Positions 1-6,494 of a stretch of 10,315 nucleotides of DNA are shown here, piece by piece (the first letter of the stretch is position 1; each line of letters starts with the position of its first letter). The notes beneath the pieces are model-generated. The model did not search any database, was not told where the DNA came from, and worked only from the letters and a program-made list of their open reading frames with translations. The stretch comes from Candidatus Pacearchaeota archaeon (GTDB lineage: Archaea; Nanoarchaeota; Nanoarchaeia; Pacearchaeales; GW2011-AR1). The stretch is taken from positions 1 to 10,315 of the forward strand of contig NZER01000266.1 in the NCBI GenBank assembly GCA_002690445.1, read 5' to 3'. The translations under genes were made by a program, and so were the position numbers.

Positions 1-489
1 ATTGTGGACGGCAAAAACAATGACCATATTTTAAATAAATATATTGCCGGTTCCGAAGGATTGGGGTGGAGTTGGTATGATACATATAAAAACGGATCTT
101 TTGCTTGGTGCGGAGCTTTCGCAGCTTTTTGCTACGGCCCTGCTTTAAAATCAAGTGTGAGATCGAGGACTATGGCGAGTTGCTATAGGATGTATAGAGA
201 TTGGAGAAATACAGTTCGGTGCCATAATGGACAAGATTTAAAAGTGGGTGATATAGTTACCGTTTTTAATTCGACCGATCCCGATAAACGAGCAGCGACC
301 CCCCAAGGGAATCATATAGTTTTGGTCAAAGAACTCCCTAAGAATGGTGAGTTTGAAACATATGAAGGAAACGCCAAAGGATACGGCCCCGAAGGGAATT
401 GGCGAGAAGGTGTATCAACTCGAAAGCGTCAAATCTCCACTATTGCTCACGTTTACAGACTTTTACAAGAGGATTTCAATGGATACTAA
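1..489 (+). CDS. Phage endolysin / peptidoglycan hydrolase, NlpC/P60-CHAP-like (5' partial)
   Basis: Likely cuts the host cell wall at the end of infection. The reading frame is open to the window edge (ATT then GTG at 4), so the true start may lie upstream. Counting from the GTG, a FAWCGAFAAFCYG segment carries the likely nucleophile Cys36. A VGDIVTVF strand at 81-88 and GNHIVLVKE at 102-110 supply the likely catalytic His104, and ETYEGNA at 119-124 gives a plausible third polar residue. This Cys-His order and the WCGAF context are typical of the amidase/peptidase endolysin family often annotated as TIGR02594 or CHAP. There is no signal peptide and no separate wall-binding domain in the visible part, so export probably depends on the holin encoded next, whose ATG overlaps this gene's end. 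A virion-associated lysin is an alternative given the adjacent tail genes. Confidence 0.8.
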   Translation: MVDGKNNDHILNKYIAGSEGLGWSWYDTYKNGSFAWCGAFAAFCYGPALKSSVRSRTMASCYRMYRDWRNTVRCHNGQDLKVGDIVTVFNSTDPDKRAATPQGNHIVLVKELPKNGEFETYEGNAKGYGPEGNWREGVSTRKRQISTIAHVYRLLQEDFNGY

Positions 490-706
490 AAAACCCGAAG
501 ATGAAAAGTTAAAATTTCGTAAAGAAAAATTTGAAGCTCAATCCAAACTATTGGCCTTGGTTGGCGGTCGAAAGAGCTTAGTCGCAATTATTGGCCTTGT
601 TGCCATAACTGTACTCGCCTCCCTTGATAAATTAGATACTGAATTATTGACTGCCATATCTGGCGTTGTTGCTGTTTATATCGGCGGAAACATCATTAAA
701 AAGTGA
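479..706 (+). CDS. Holin-like small membrane protein, two predicted helices
   Basis: A 75-residue protein. I chose the ATG at 479 because it follows AAGAGGA with good spacing and overlaps the endolysin's last 11 bases. The in-frame upstream extension from 344 would lie entirely inside the endolysin gene. The N-terminal third is highly charged (KKPEDEKLKFRKEKFEAQSK). Two hydrophobic segments follow at about residues 32-48 (SLVAIIGLVAITVLASL) and 54-72 (the LLTAISGVVAVYIGG region), separated by a short DKLD turn, and the protein ends in a lysine pair. Small size, two membrane segments and immediate linkage to an endolysin are the usual signs of a class II-type holin, which would form the inner-membrane lesion releasing the endolysin. 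The assignment comes from topology and position, as holins share little sequence. Confidence 0.65.
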   Translation: MDTKKPEDEKLKFRKEKFEAQSKLLALVGGRKSLVAIIGLVAITVLASLDKLDTELLTAISGVVAVYIGGNIIKK

Positions 707-713
707 GATTAAA

Positions 714-1079
714 ATGAAACTAGGTTTAAGCAATCCCGAATTTTCCGGAGTAGTCACCGGCGTTTATAATTCTGCCAATGCAGATACGGACTGGCATGAG
801 ATTACAATAAGCGACTTCACCCTTTTAGGCCCCGGCTCCTCCTTAACTTCCGGTGATTTTATTTGGTTCTCAATCCGATCATTAAATTCAACCGGTGCGG
901 TATATTATAAATATGGCGGTTCAACACCTGCCGATCCTAAAGTGAATGTGCTTATCGTACCAACAACCGAAGCCCAAAGAAGCGACGCCGGAACTATCAT
1001 TGGTGATACTATTTCGTATGCCAAATCAACCGCCGGTGATGATATTGTGATTCAAGCCGGATTTGGGAGTCTAACATGA
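714..1079 (+). CDS. Small phage virion protein of unknown function
   Basis: A 121-residue protein starting at ATG 714, seven bases after the holin stop. The upstream in-frame start at 666 would overlap the holin, and the ribosome-binding signal here is weak. Composition is rich in Ser, Thr, Gly and beta-branched residues (DWHEITISDFTLL, GDFIWFSIRSLN, PKVNVLIVPTTE), with no membrane segment or signal peptide, which suggests a soluble all-beta fold. It ends in an ATGA overlap with the large tail-fibre gene, so the two are probably translationally coupled and made in matched amounts. Position suggests a fibre-associated, collar or head-decoration protein. I do not recognise a family; function is inferred from neighbours only. 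Confidence 0.55.
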   Translation: MKLGLSNPEFSGVVTGVYNSANADTDWHEITISDFTLLGPGSSLTSGDFIWFSIRSLNSTGAVYYKYGGSTPADPKVNVLIVPTTEAQRSDAGTIIGDTISYAKSTAGDDIVIQAGFGSLT

Positions 1080-2812
1080 TAACAACAATCAAACCAAGCG
1101 GCGGCGGTGGAGGTGGGTCAACTCCGGTCGCTACTGAACTAGTTCAAGGCAAGGCTCAAATAGCGACCGCCGGCCAAGTCACTACAGGAACCGAAGGAGG
1201 GGCTTATTTTGTAACTCCTTTGAGACTACAATCTAAAATCGATACTGCTTTAGTCGGTGGCGTTGAGTATAAAGGCGGATACAATAACACAACTGCCCTT
1301 CCTGATTTGACAACTGCTAAAAAAGGTGACCTTTATATCATTACAAACAAAGGTGCAGGAACCCTTGCAGGCGTGGCGATTGAAGTAAGTGATCACATTG
1401 TATTTAGTCAAGATAGTGCTAATCCTTTGACCTCGGCTTATTTCGACGTAATTGTCTCAAGTGACGCGGTTGCAAGCGTAAACGGCCAAACCGGAGTAGT
1501 CACCGGACTTTTAGAAGCATCAAATAACCTTAGCGACCTCAACAACGCAGGGACGGCCCGAACTAACTTAAGTTTAGGCACCTCGGCAACTATCGACGTT
1601 GGAACAACTGCAAACTTGATTGTTCAACTCGATGGAACTGCTAAATTACCGGCTGTGGATGGCTCTCAACTCACCAATTTACCGGCGGCGGTTGGAGCTT
1701 TATTGGTTGCCAATGATTTAAGTGATCTCAACAACGCCGTAACGGCTCGAACAAACTTAGGGCTTGGAACGGCGGCGACAACTGCAAGCTCTGATTACTT
1801 GGCGGTTTCAAACGATTTAAGCGATCTCAACAACGCCGTAACGGCTCGAACAAATTTAGGACTTGGATCAAGTGCAACTATCGACGTTGGAACAACTGCA
1901 AACTTGATTGTACAATTGGATGGAACTGCCAAATTACCGGCGATTGATGGATCTCAACTTACAAATTTACCGGTTGCCGGCGGAGCTTTGGCGGCGGCTA
2001 ATAATCTAAGTGATCTCAACAACGCCGGAACAGCTCGAACAAATTTAGGCGTCGCAATTGGGTCGGATGTACAAGGTCATGATGCGGATTTGGATGCTAT
2101 TGCCGGCCTTTCTTCAGTAGACGGTAATTTTATTGTAGGATCGGCTTCGGGCTGGGTTGCTGAAAGCGGTGGAACTGCCAGAACTAGCCTTGGGCTTGGA
2201 TCGGCTGCGACAACTGCAAGCACCGATTATTTGGCTGTCTCTAATAATTTAAGCGATCTAAACAACGCCGTGACGGCTCGAACTAACTTAGGACTTGGAT
2301 CGGCGGCGACGACTGCAAGCACCGACTATTTGGCTGTTTCAAACAACCTTAGCGACCTCAACAACGCCGGAACCGCACGAACTAATCTAAGTTTAGGCAC
2401 CTCGGCAACTATTGACGTTGGTACAACTGCAAACTTGATAGTGCAACTTGATGGAACTGCCAAATTACCGGCGGTGGATGGATCTCAACTCACCAATTTA
2501 CCGAGCGGAGGGGGAGCCCGTCCAACTGTTACAACTTCCTCGGCGGCGACTATAACAGTGACAGCACCGGCGGCGACTGTACTTGAAGCGATCTATTTAT
2601 GTAGTGCGACTACTGGAACTCAGACTGTAGATCTGCATACTGCAAGCGGTCACACCGGCCTAAAATACAATATTAAAAGAACAGGAACCGTCAATGTGAC
2701 AGTCGATCCGAATGGAGCCGAAACAATCGATGGATCGGCAACTTTTGTATTAAGTACCCAATATGATTCGGTAACTATTTCTAGTGATGGTGCTAACTGG
2801 GTGATATTATGA
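1076..2812 (+). CDS. Phage tail fibre protein with internal repeats
   Basis: A 578-residue structural protein starting in an ATGA overlap with the preceding gene. A glycine-rich N-terminus (residues 9-14) is followed by a domain at about 44-145 ending in the linker SVNGQTGVVTG, which is common in tail fibres. Then come six copies of a NLSDLNNA(G/V)TARTNL(G/S)LG motif, starting near residues 151, 213, 247, 310, 391 and 424. Three of them carry a longer extension running from IDVGTTANLIVQ to DGSQLTNLP. The C-terminal part (about 481-578) is a beta-rich cap ending SSDGANWVIL. Such repeats form elongated trimeric shafts, so this is probably the host-contact fibre or its shaft. The N-terminus probably attaches it to the baseplate or another fibre part, and the next three genes may supply tip proteins. 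No intramolecular chaperone is recognisable. Confidence 0.85.
   Translation: MITTIKPSGGGGGGSTPVATELVQGKAQIATAGQVTTGTEGGAYFVTPLRLQSKIDTALVGGVEYKGGYNNTTALPDLTTAKKGDLYIITNKGAGTLAGVAIEVSDHIVFSQDSANPLTSAYFDVIVSSDAVASVNGQTGVVTGLLEASNNLSDLNNAGTARTNLSLGTSATIDVGTTANLIVQLDGTAKLPAVDGSQLTNLPAAVGALLVANDLSDLNNAVTARTNLGLGTAATTASSDYLAVSNDLSDLNNAVTARTNLGLGSSATIDVGTTANLIVQLDGTAKLPAIDGSQLTNLPVAGGALAAANNLSDLNNAGTARTNLGVAIGSDVQGHDADLDAIAGLSSVDGNFIVGSASGWVAESGGTARTSLGLGSAATTASTDYLAVSNNLSDLNNAVTARTNLGLGSAATTASTDYLAVSNNLSDLNNAGTARTNLSLGTSATIDVGTTANLIVQLDGTAKLPAVDGSQLTNLPSGGGARPTVTTSSAATITVTAPAATVLEAIYLCSATTGTQTVDLHTASGHTGLKYNIKRTGTVNVTVDPNGAETIDGSATFVLSTQYDSVTISSDGANWVIL
1520..2503 (+). repeat. Internal coding repeats of the tail-fibre shaft
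   Basis: Six units encode NLSDLNNA-type shaft repeats; three are long (near 1520-1684, 1850-1972 and 2339-2503). The first and third long units encode the same 55 residues (149-203 and 422-476 of the protein), offset by 819 bases, while differing at scattered synonymous positions. Shorter units at 1710-1800, 1807-1865, 2224-2310 and around them are also similar in DNA. This is a substrate for recombination or repeat-number change. Confidence 0.8.
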
Positions 2813-3249
2813 CATATTTAAGCGAAATAACGGTTAATAAAGTTAATGCACAGCTCTACCATTCAAAATTGAGTTTTATTGGCAATACATCTCTCAATGA
2901 TTATCTGACAATTACAACGCCATTATACAGCAATATAACTTTGACTCAAAATTCTGATAATTTAATATTTAGCTCTGGTCATTATATGATCTCAGCGGTC
3001 GTAGGGGTCAATAATTCGAACAATGTGGCTAATAATATTAATGCAAGGCTCGAAGTGGACTCTACATTGATCGGTAATATCGGATCAAGTGCCCAACTTA
3101 ACAAAGTTGGAGTTGATGCGGCCCATGCCAATATAACAGTCGCAACAGGCTCAACGGCAACTTTAAAAGTTAAAATAACAACTCAAAACGGTACCACATC
3201 AATTAATACAGACTTGTCATCATTGATAATTAAGCGAGTGCCGATATGA
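2809..3249 (+). CDS. Small beta-rich virion protein, possible fibre-tip / C1q-TNF-like fold
   Basis: A 146-residue protein that starts in an ATGA overlap with the tail fibre and ends in another ATGA overlap with the next gene. It consists of predicted beta strands with no cysteine, membrane segment or signal peptide: SKLSFIGNTS near the N-terminus, GHYMISAVVGVNNS in the middle, and a last strand SSLIIKRVPI. The central 'GHYMISAVVGV' strand, followed by NARLEVD and ending in a hydrophobic strand, resembles jelly-roll (C1q/TNF-like) modules that occur at phage fibre tips. That resemblance is an impression and I do not recognise the family. Coupling to the fibre gene suggests a component of the adsorption apparatus. 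Confidence 0.6.
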   Translation: MTYLSEITVNKVNAQLYHSKLSFIGNTSLNDYLTITTPLYSNITLTQNSDNLIFSSGHYMISAVVGVNNSNNVANNINARLEVDSTLIGNIGSSAQLNKVGVDAAHANITVATGSTATLKVKITTQNGTTSINTDLSSLIIKRVPI

Positions 3250-3677
3250 GTTACATACAAAGAGACTCAAGCCCATTTGCAACTTGCACAATCTCAAACT
3301 CCAACGCGATCGCGGCCTCCGGAGTGTACTATCTAACGACTGTTTTTGACACTCCGGATAAGTCTTGGGCAACCTTTAATTCAGCAACCAAAAAAATTGA
3401 TACTGGTGTTGACACCTTCGGAGTCGGTATTTATTCACCAAATTCGAATATCTACGGCATATTGACTTACGAAAACCCATCCGCCGGCGATATGGTTTTA
3501 AGAGGTCAAAACTTGCCAATCTCATCAGGTGCCGGCGGCTCGGTGTCTCGTGGTGATGATCAATCATTTTTTGTTGATAGTAGTCAACTATATCAATATC
3601 GCTTAATATCTGCAGGGGTCTCACAAGCTCCCGATTTAACTAGATCGATATTGATATTGATGACGATTGGAGTTTAA
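3246..3677 (+). CDS. Small beta-rich virion protein of unknown function
   Basis: A 143-residue protein coupled by an ATGA overlap to the gene before it. It is rich in Ser, Thr, Gly and aromatic residues, with strands such as SGVYYLTTVFD and NIYGILTYEN, a Gly/Ser turn (SSGAGGSVSRGDDQSFFV) at about 92-110, and a final hydrophobic strand RSILILMTIGV. Its length and its ending in a hydrophobic strand parallel the proteins on either side, so the three may be related modules of one tip complex. I see no catalytic motif. Function (adsorption or tail accessory) is inferred from position. Confidence 0.55.
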   Translation: MSYIQRDSSPFATCTISNSNAIAASGVYYLTTVFDTPDKSWATFNSATKKIDTGVDTFGVGIYSPNSNIYGILTYENPSAGDMVLRGQNLPISSGAGGSVSRGDDQSFFVDSSQLYQYRLISAGVSQAPDLTRSILILMTIGV

Positions 3678-3678
3678 A

Positions 3679-4200
3679 ATGACTTACTTAGTCACAACAC
3701 AACGAAAAAGTATTGATGTGGGTATAAATATATATGAAACGGCCTCGGTTTCTAGTCTTGCCGATAATCAACCGCTTTCTTTTTCCACAACTCTACACAC
3801 TCATGCAAGCTCTTACAATTTTTCGATCACATACAATGGAACTACTTGGACTCTGCCAAGTGATTCACATATATATATGTTCGAAGCCTATCCTACTTGG
3901 TACGGATCTGTAGTATCCGGTGCTTATAAATTCGGTTGGTATAATACAACAACAAGCAACTGGGTTGGCACCTATGGACATATTACAAGCGGTCGAAACG
4001 TTGCAGAGGGATCGGTTGGCGGGGTTGTTGCGGATGAATGTGCGACTTATATGACAAACACTAGTCATGACCTAGAATTAAGATTAATTAGTAGTTCGAC
4101 GAGTTATAGTGGTCAAACTCATGTTGATTATGCTGGCTCTGTTGCTTTAGAACCATATTTTAATAAGGCTAGGGTAATAGTTTATAAATATGTTCAGTAA
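3679..4200 (+). CDS. Virion protein, last gene of the plus-strand structural cluster
   Basis: A 173-residue protein. I chose ATG 3679 because GGAG at 3669-3672 gives a ribosome-binding site seven bases upstream; a TTG at 3667 would use that same stretch as coding sequence. The protein contains many Ser, Thr, Tyr and Trp residues (HASSYNFSITYNGTTWTLP, WYGSVVSGAYKFGWYN, NWVGTYGH), which suits a carbohydrate-contacting or fibre-tip surface. It ends with a hydrophobic strand (ARVIVYKYVQ), as its upstream neighbours do. The 3' end overlaps the convergent minus-strand gene by 7 bases, closing the structural operon. Not recognised as a named family; a receptor-contact role is inference. Confidence 0.55.
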   Translation: MTYLVTTQRKSIDVGINIYETASVSSLADNQPLSFSTTLHTHASSYNFSITYNGTTWTLPSDSHIYMFEAYPTWYGSVVSGAYKFGWYNTTTSNWVGTYGHITSGRNVAEGSVGGVVADECATYMTNTSHDLELRLISSSTSYSGQTHVDYAGSVALEPYFNKARVIVYKYVQ

Positions 4201-4604
4201 GCTAAATAAAACCCACCAATACCACCCCCAATGCCTCCAATTATAGCGATCCACTTCCACATTTTAGCATTCCCCTTTATCAAATCATTATTTTTGATAA
4301 TCAACTCATTTTGGGCCTTGTAATTATTGAGCGATTGAGTCAGTGATTCGATCCGGTTTAAGCAATCCATTTGACTATCTGCCAGTTGAGCCGAGTATTC
4401 GGCTTCTAAGAGCTTTTTCGATTGATAACAACTTGAGTCTGATGTTTCGACAATGTTTTTTAGATCAACAAAATCCTCGATCGTCAAATACATCATGTCA
4501 AACTTGTTGTCATAGGTAGCTTGGATGGCATTCGATTCGTCAATGTTAATGTGATGTACTATCGGACTCAACAAAGTGCCAAATATAATCAATGTGGTGA
4601 TCAT
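4194..4604 (-). CDS. Two-ended membrane protein, possible spanin-like or exclusion protein
   Basis: A 136-residue protein whose ATG at 4604 overlaps the upstream gene's TGA (ATGA) and follows GAGGAG with ideal spacing. It has a hydrophobic N-terminus (MITTLIIFGTLLSPIV) that could be a signal peptide or anchor. A polar, probably helical or coiled-coil middle follows at about 45-112, containing Cys59 and Cys81. A C-terminal membrane helix at about 116-135 is very glycine-rich (IAIIGGIGGGIGGFYLAY). A protein anchored at both ends recalls unimolecular spanins, but there is no lipobox cysteine near the N-terminus, so that call is weak. Being in the operon with the mini-CRISPR array, it could equally be a superinfection-exclusion protein. 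I do not recognise it by sequence. Confidence 0.6.
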   Translation of the reverse strand: MITTLIIFGTLLSPIVHHINIDESNAIQATYDNKFDMMYLTIEDFVDLKNIVETSDSSCYQSKKLLEAEYSAQLADSQMDCLNRIESLTQSLNNYKAQNELIIKNNDLIKGNAKMWKWIAIIGGIGGGIGGFYLAY

Positions 4605-4933
4605 TTGGGCTCCTCATTACATATTTTGCAACGTAGAGATTTATAATCGACCTTAAACTTATTGATTCTCTCTCTGCAAATTTGGTCCTGGACCGACTTG
4701 ATCCTTTTTTCCAAGCCCACTATCTCTTTTAATCGTTGATTTTCGAGTTCAAAAACACGCTCCTGAAGTCGATCCCGATCTTGACGAATGTCTAAACAAA
4801 CTTGATCTTTAGATGGTTGGTTATAGTATCCAATGCAATAAGTGGCTATCAATAATATTATGGAGGCGACTGTGATCATTATATAGAGAGTTTGACGATC
4901 ACTTAAAAACTTTAACGAGTTGATGTTTAACAT
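4601..4933 (-). CDS. Inner-membrane coiled-coil protein, i-spanin (Rz)-like topology
   Basis: A 110-residue protein starting at ATG 4933, which has AAGGA about eight bases upstream. Longer in-frame starts at 4960, 4969 and 4972 lack such a site. One N-terminal membrane helix lies at about residues 16-36 (YIMITVASIILLIATYC). A charged heptad-like helix follows at about 45-85 (RQDRDRLQERVFELENQRLK and on), then a tail with CKIC-type cysteines near the end. This N-anchored coiled-coil layout is that of i-spanins such as lambda Rz, which link inner and outer membrane during lysis, and the coupled downstream gene could be the partner. Against this, it lies on the strand opposite the endolysin and holin. 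An alternative is a host-takeover or exclusion membrane protein. Assignment is by topology only. Confidence 0.6.
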   Translation of the reverse strand: MLNINSLKFLSDRQTLYIMITVASIILLIATYCIGYYNQPSKDQVCLDIRQDRDRLQERVFELENQRLKEIVGLEKRIKSVQDQICRERINKFKVDYKSLRCKICNEEPK

Positions 4934-4972
4934 GATAATCCTTTTTTTGGATAGTATCATGATAAACATCAA

Positions 4973-5135
4973 GTTTCAATCCACGCCCACGCAAAGAGGA
5001 CGACATCATGTCTTAAATTGAGCTTGCTAGTGTGTGTGTTTCAATCCACGCCCTCGTAAAGAGGACGACCCTTGCGATTAGTTTATTTCCATCAATATCA
5101 ATCGTTTCAATCCACGCCCACGCGAAGAGGACGAC
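4973..5135 (-). CRISPR. Phage-borne mini-CRISPR array, type I-C-like, three repeats and two spacers, no cas genes
   Basis: Three 32-base repeats lie at 4973-5004, 5038-5069 and 5104-5135, separated by spacers of 33 bases (5005-5037) and 34 bases (5070-5103). On the plus strand each repeat begins GTTTCAATCCACGCCC and ends GAGGACGAC. On the minus strand it therefore ends GTGGATTGAAAC, the signature of type I-C repeats, whose transcript is cut by Cas5c at the stem base to leave an 11-nt UGGAUUGAAAC handle. Repeat and spacer sizes fit I-C. The repeats differ only at three internal positions. The crRNA-sense strand matches the flanking minus-strand genes; the array starts 10 bases after the RecT-like stop and has no leader, so it is probably co-transcribed with that operon. 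No cas gene is present, so a host system would be needed for processing and use. Confidence 0.92.
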
Positions 5136-5145
5136 GCTATTTTAT

Positions 5146-6192
5146 TTAACTCAAAAACGGTCGATAATAATCCCAAGGCTCTTCATTAAAATTGTGATTG
5201 CATGCCAGTTCAAAAGGAGTTTTTAACAATCTTGACTCTTTATTAGAGTGCCAATAATCCATAGATCCCAAATTAAGGGCATTAACTCCCATATGAGTGA
5301 CAATCCCGAGGAGTCGAGGCCCTTCAAAACATAATCGACCAATTTTGACCTTATCCTCATCATTATCTAGTAAGTTCAAGATGTTCCCAAGGGCTTGAGT
5401 GTTGTTCATGATTAAGGTGCCATTAAATCCGGCGGTCGACAATTGGCTAATTAAATCATCTGATGTTAAAGATTTGGACGGATCAAATTTTGGCTTTGGA
5501 GGTTGAACTTTAGGAGGAATCGGTGGAGGATTGGAAGGAGGTCTAATTGGAGCTTGTTGAGGTGATTGTTGAGGGCGTTTATATTCGAGTTGAGGACGTT
5601 GTTGAGGTGGATTGGATGGAGATGGTTGGACATTTAGTGCTTGCATTACTTCCATTTCACTCGAATCATTCAATTCCTCAACTGCATATAATCCGCCGGC
5701 GACTTCGCTGAATAATGATCGAGCCATGAAGCTTTTAGCACGAGCCATGAGCATATTCATTGGGTATTTTGTCCATTGATTACCTCTTGCGATACCTTGG
5801 GCCTTCATATCTGCAAGAGTGAAAGTTATTTTGAGGTCACAAAGTTCATCAGAATTTTGGAGTTTAATGTCAGTACGGCAACAATATAGAGTAACTGATT
5901 CGCTCGAAGTGTGCTTCCATTGAAAAAACACATTTCCAGACTCCACAACACGCCCCCAGATGCCGTCGGCTGTCAGAGCGGGTTTACCCCCGATAATCCA
6001 AGTATGGGCAAGAGTAGCACCGATATTTCCACCAAATAAATGGCCAAAATAATGAAACTTTAAACAATTTTCTTTATAAATTTGAGGGCTTGTTGACATT
6101 CTGTCAATTATGTCAAGTTGTTGTTGAATGATAGCTCGTTGATTCGAAGCCAAGCCAACAATTGGGGGTTGATTTGCCAGTTGATTATTCAT
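5146..6192 (-). CDS. RecT-family single-strand DNA annealing protein with proline-rich linker
   Basis: A 348-residue protein, ATG at 6192 overlapping the previous gene's stop by 8 bases. The N-terminal 175 residues match RecT-type annealing proteins: a helical lead (RAIIQQQLDIIDRM), a region with GGKPALTADGIWG at 68-80, FTLADMKAQGIARGNQW at 124-140, then the characteristic YPMNMLMARAKSFMARSLFSEVAGGLY at 143-169. Such proteins anneal complementary single strands during phage replication and recombination, usually beside a 5'-3' exonuclease, and none is visible here. Residues about 188-236 are a proline/glutamine-rich linker. A separate C-terminal domain at 241-348 follows (SDDLISQLSTAGFNG to the end), perhaps for partner or SSB contact; I do not recognise it. 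The mini-CRISPR array begins directly downstream. Confidence 0.85.
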   Translation of the reverse strand: MNNQLANQPPIVGLASNQRAIIQQQLDIIDRMSTSPQIYKENCLKFHYFGHLFGGNIGATLAHTWIIGGKPALTADGIWGRVVESGNVFFQWKHTSSESVTLYCCRTDIKLQNSDELCDLKITFTLADMKAQGIARGNQWTKYPMNMLMARAKSFMARSLFSEVAGGLYAVEELNDSSEMEVMQALNVQPSPSNPPQQRPQLEYKRPQQSPQQAPIRPPSNPPPIPPKVQPPKPKFDPSKSLTSDDLISQLSTAGFNGTLIMNNTQALGNILNLLDNDEDKVKIGRLCFEGPRLLGIVTHMGVNALNLGSMDYWHSNKESRLLKTPFELACNHNFNEEPWDYYRPFLS

Positions 6193-6493
6193 AGTTTAAG
6201 GATGCTTCCTTTTTAAGATAAAGAGGATAAAGTTTTTGATTAACGAAGTGGTAAAGGTCTATTTCGTTAATCCGCTCAATTTCGAGGACTGGCTTTAAAG
6301 TTTCAAGTGGAATTGAAGACCATTGATAGCCTTCGCCAATCGCCACGATATTATCATCACAGCAATTTAGAATTTCGACTTGAATATTAGCCTGTTCAAC
6401 AAGCCAACTTACATCTTTAAAGCCTTTTTTACGTGCAAATCGGAGGATTAGGCACATCCCCTCAATTCCGTTTCTTATCGGACGTGTTGTCAT
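6185..6493 (-). CDS. Small protein of unknown function, possible diverged paralogue of its neighbour
   Basis: A 102-residue protein. I chose ATG 6493, immediately after the upstream gene's TAA (TAAAATG), over a TTG at 6538 that would overlap that gene by more than 40 bases. No clear Shine-Dalgarno sequence is visible, so translation may depend on coupling. It is soluble and mixed-charge, with MTTRPIRNGIEG at the start, an RFARKKG segment near residue 20, and a NCCDDN motif near residue 43. The order TT-P-R-NG, FAR, N-x-C-x-DD recurs in the protein encoded just upstream, suggesting distant duplication. It lies between an anti-CRISPR-like gene and a RecT-like gene; its role is unknown, and a small inhibitor of host defence or nuclease is only a possibility by position. 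Confidence 0.55.
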   Translation of the reverse strand: MTTRPIRNGIEGMCLILRFARKKGFKDVSWLVEQANIQVEILNCCDDNIVAIGEGYQWSSIPLETLKPVLEIERINEIDLYHFVNQKLYPLYLKKEASLNYE

Positions 6494-6494
6494 T

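Noticed and set aside
3650..3662. A 13-base match (ATTGATATTGATG) between spacer 2 on the minus strand and the structural gene region
   Set aside because: The match is low complexity, the first and later bases mismatch, and the adjacent bases are CGA instead of a TTC-type PAM. A self-target is not supported.
3376..4068. Minus-strand open frames at 3376-3624 and 3865-4068
   Set aside because: They are fully antisense to well-supported structural genes, with no ribosome-binding site or recognisable product.
1076..4200. Diversity-generating retroelement acting on the fibre or tip genes
   Set aside because: No reverse transcriptase, no template/variable repeat pair and no adenine-biased variable codon block are visible. 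The repeats in the fibre are ordinary shaft repeats.
4934..4972. Longer start (TTG 4972, ATG 4969 or ATG 4960) for the i-spanin-like gene
   Set aside because: ATG 4933 alone has a well-spaced AAGGA, and the extension would abut the first CRISPR repeat.
5032..5226. Open frame on the plus strand through the CRISPR array and into the RecT gene
   Set aside because: Its repeated S/SIHA...KRTTL peptides are simply the translated CRISPR repeats, and it is antisense to the RecT-like gene.
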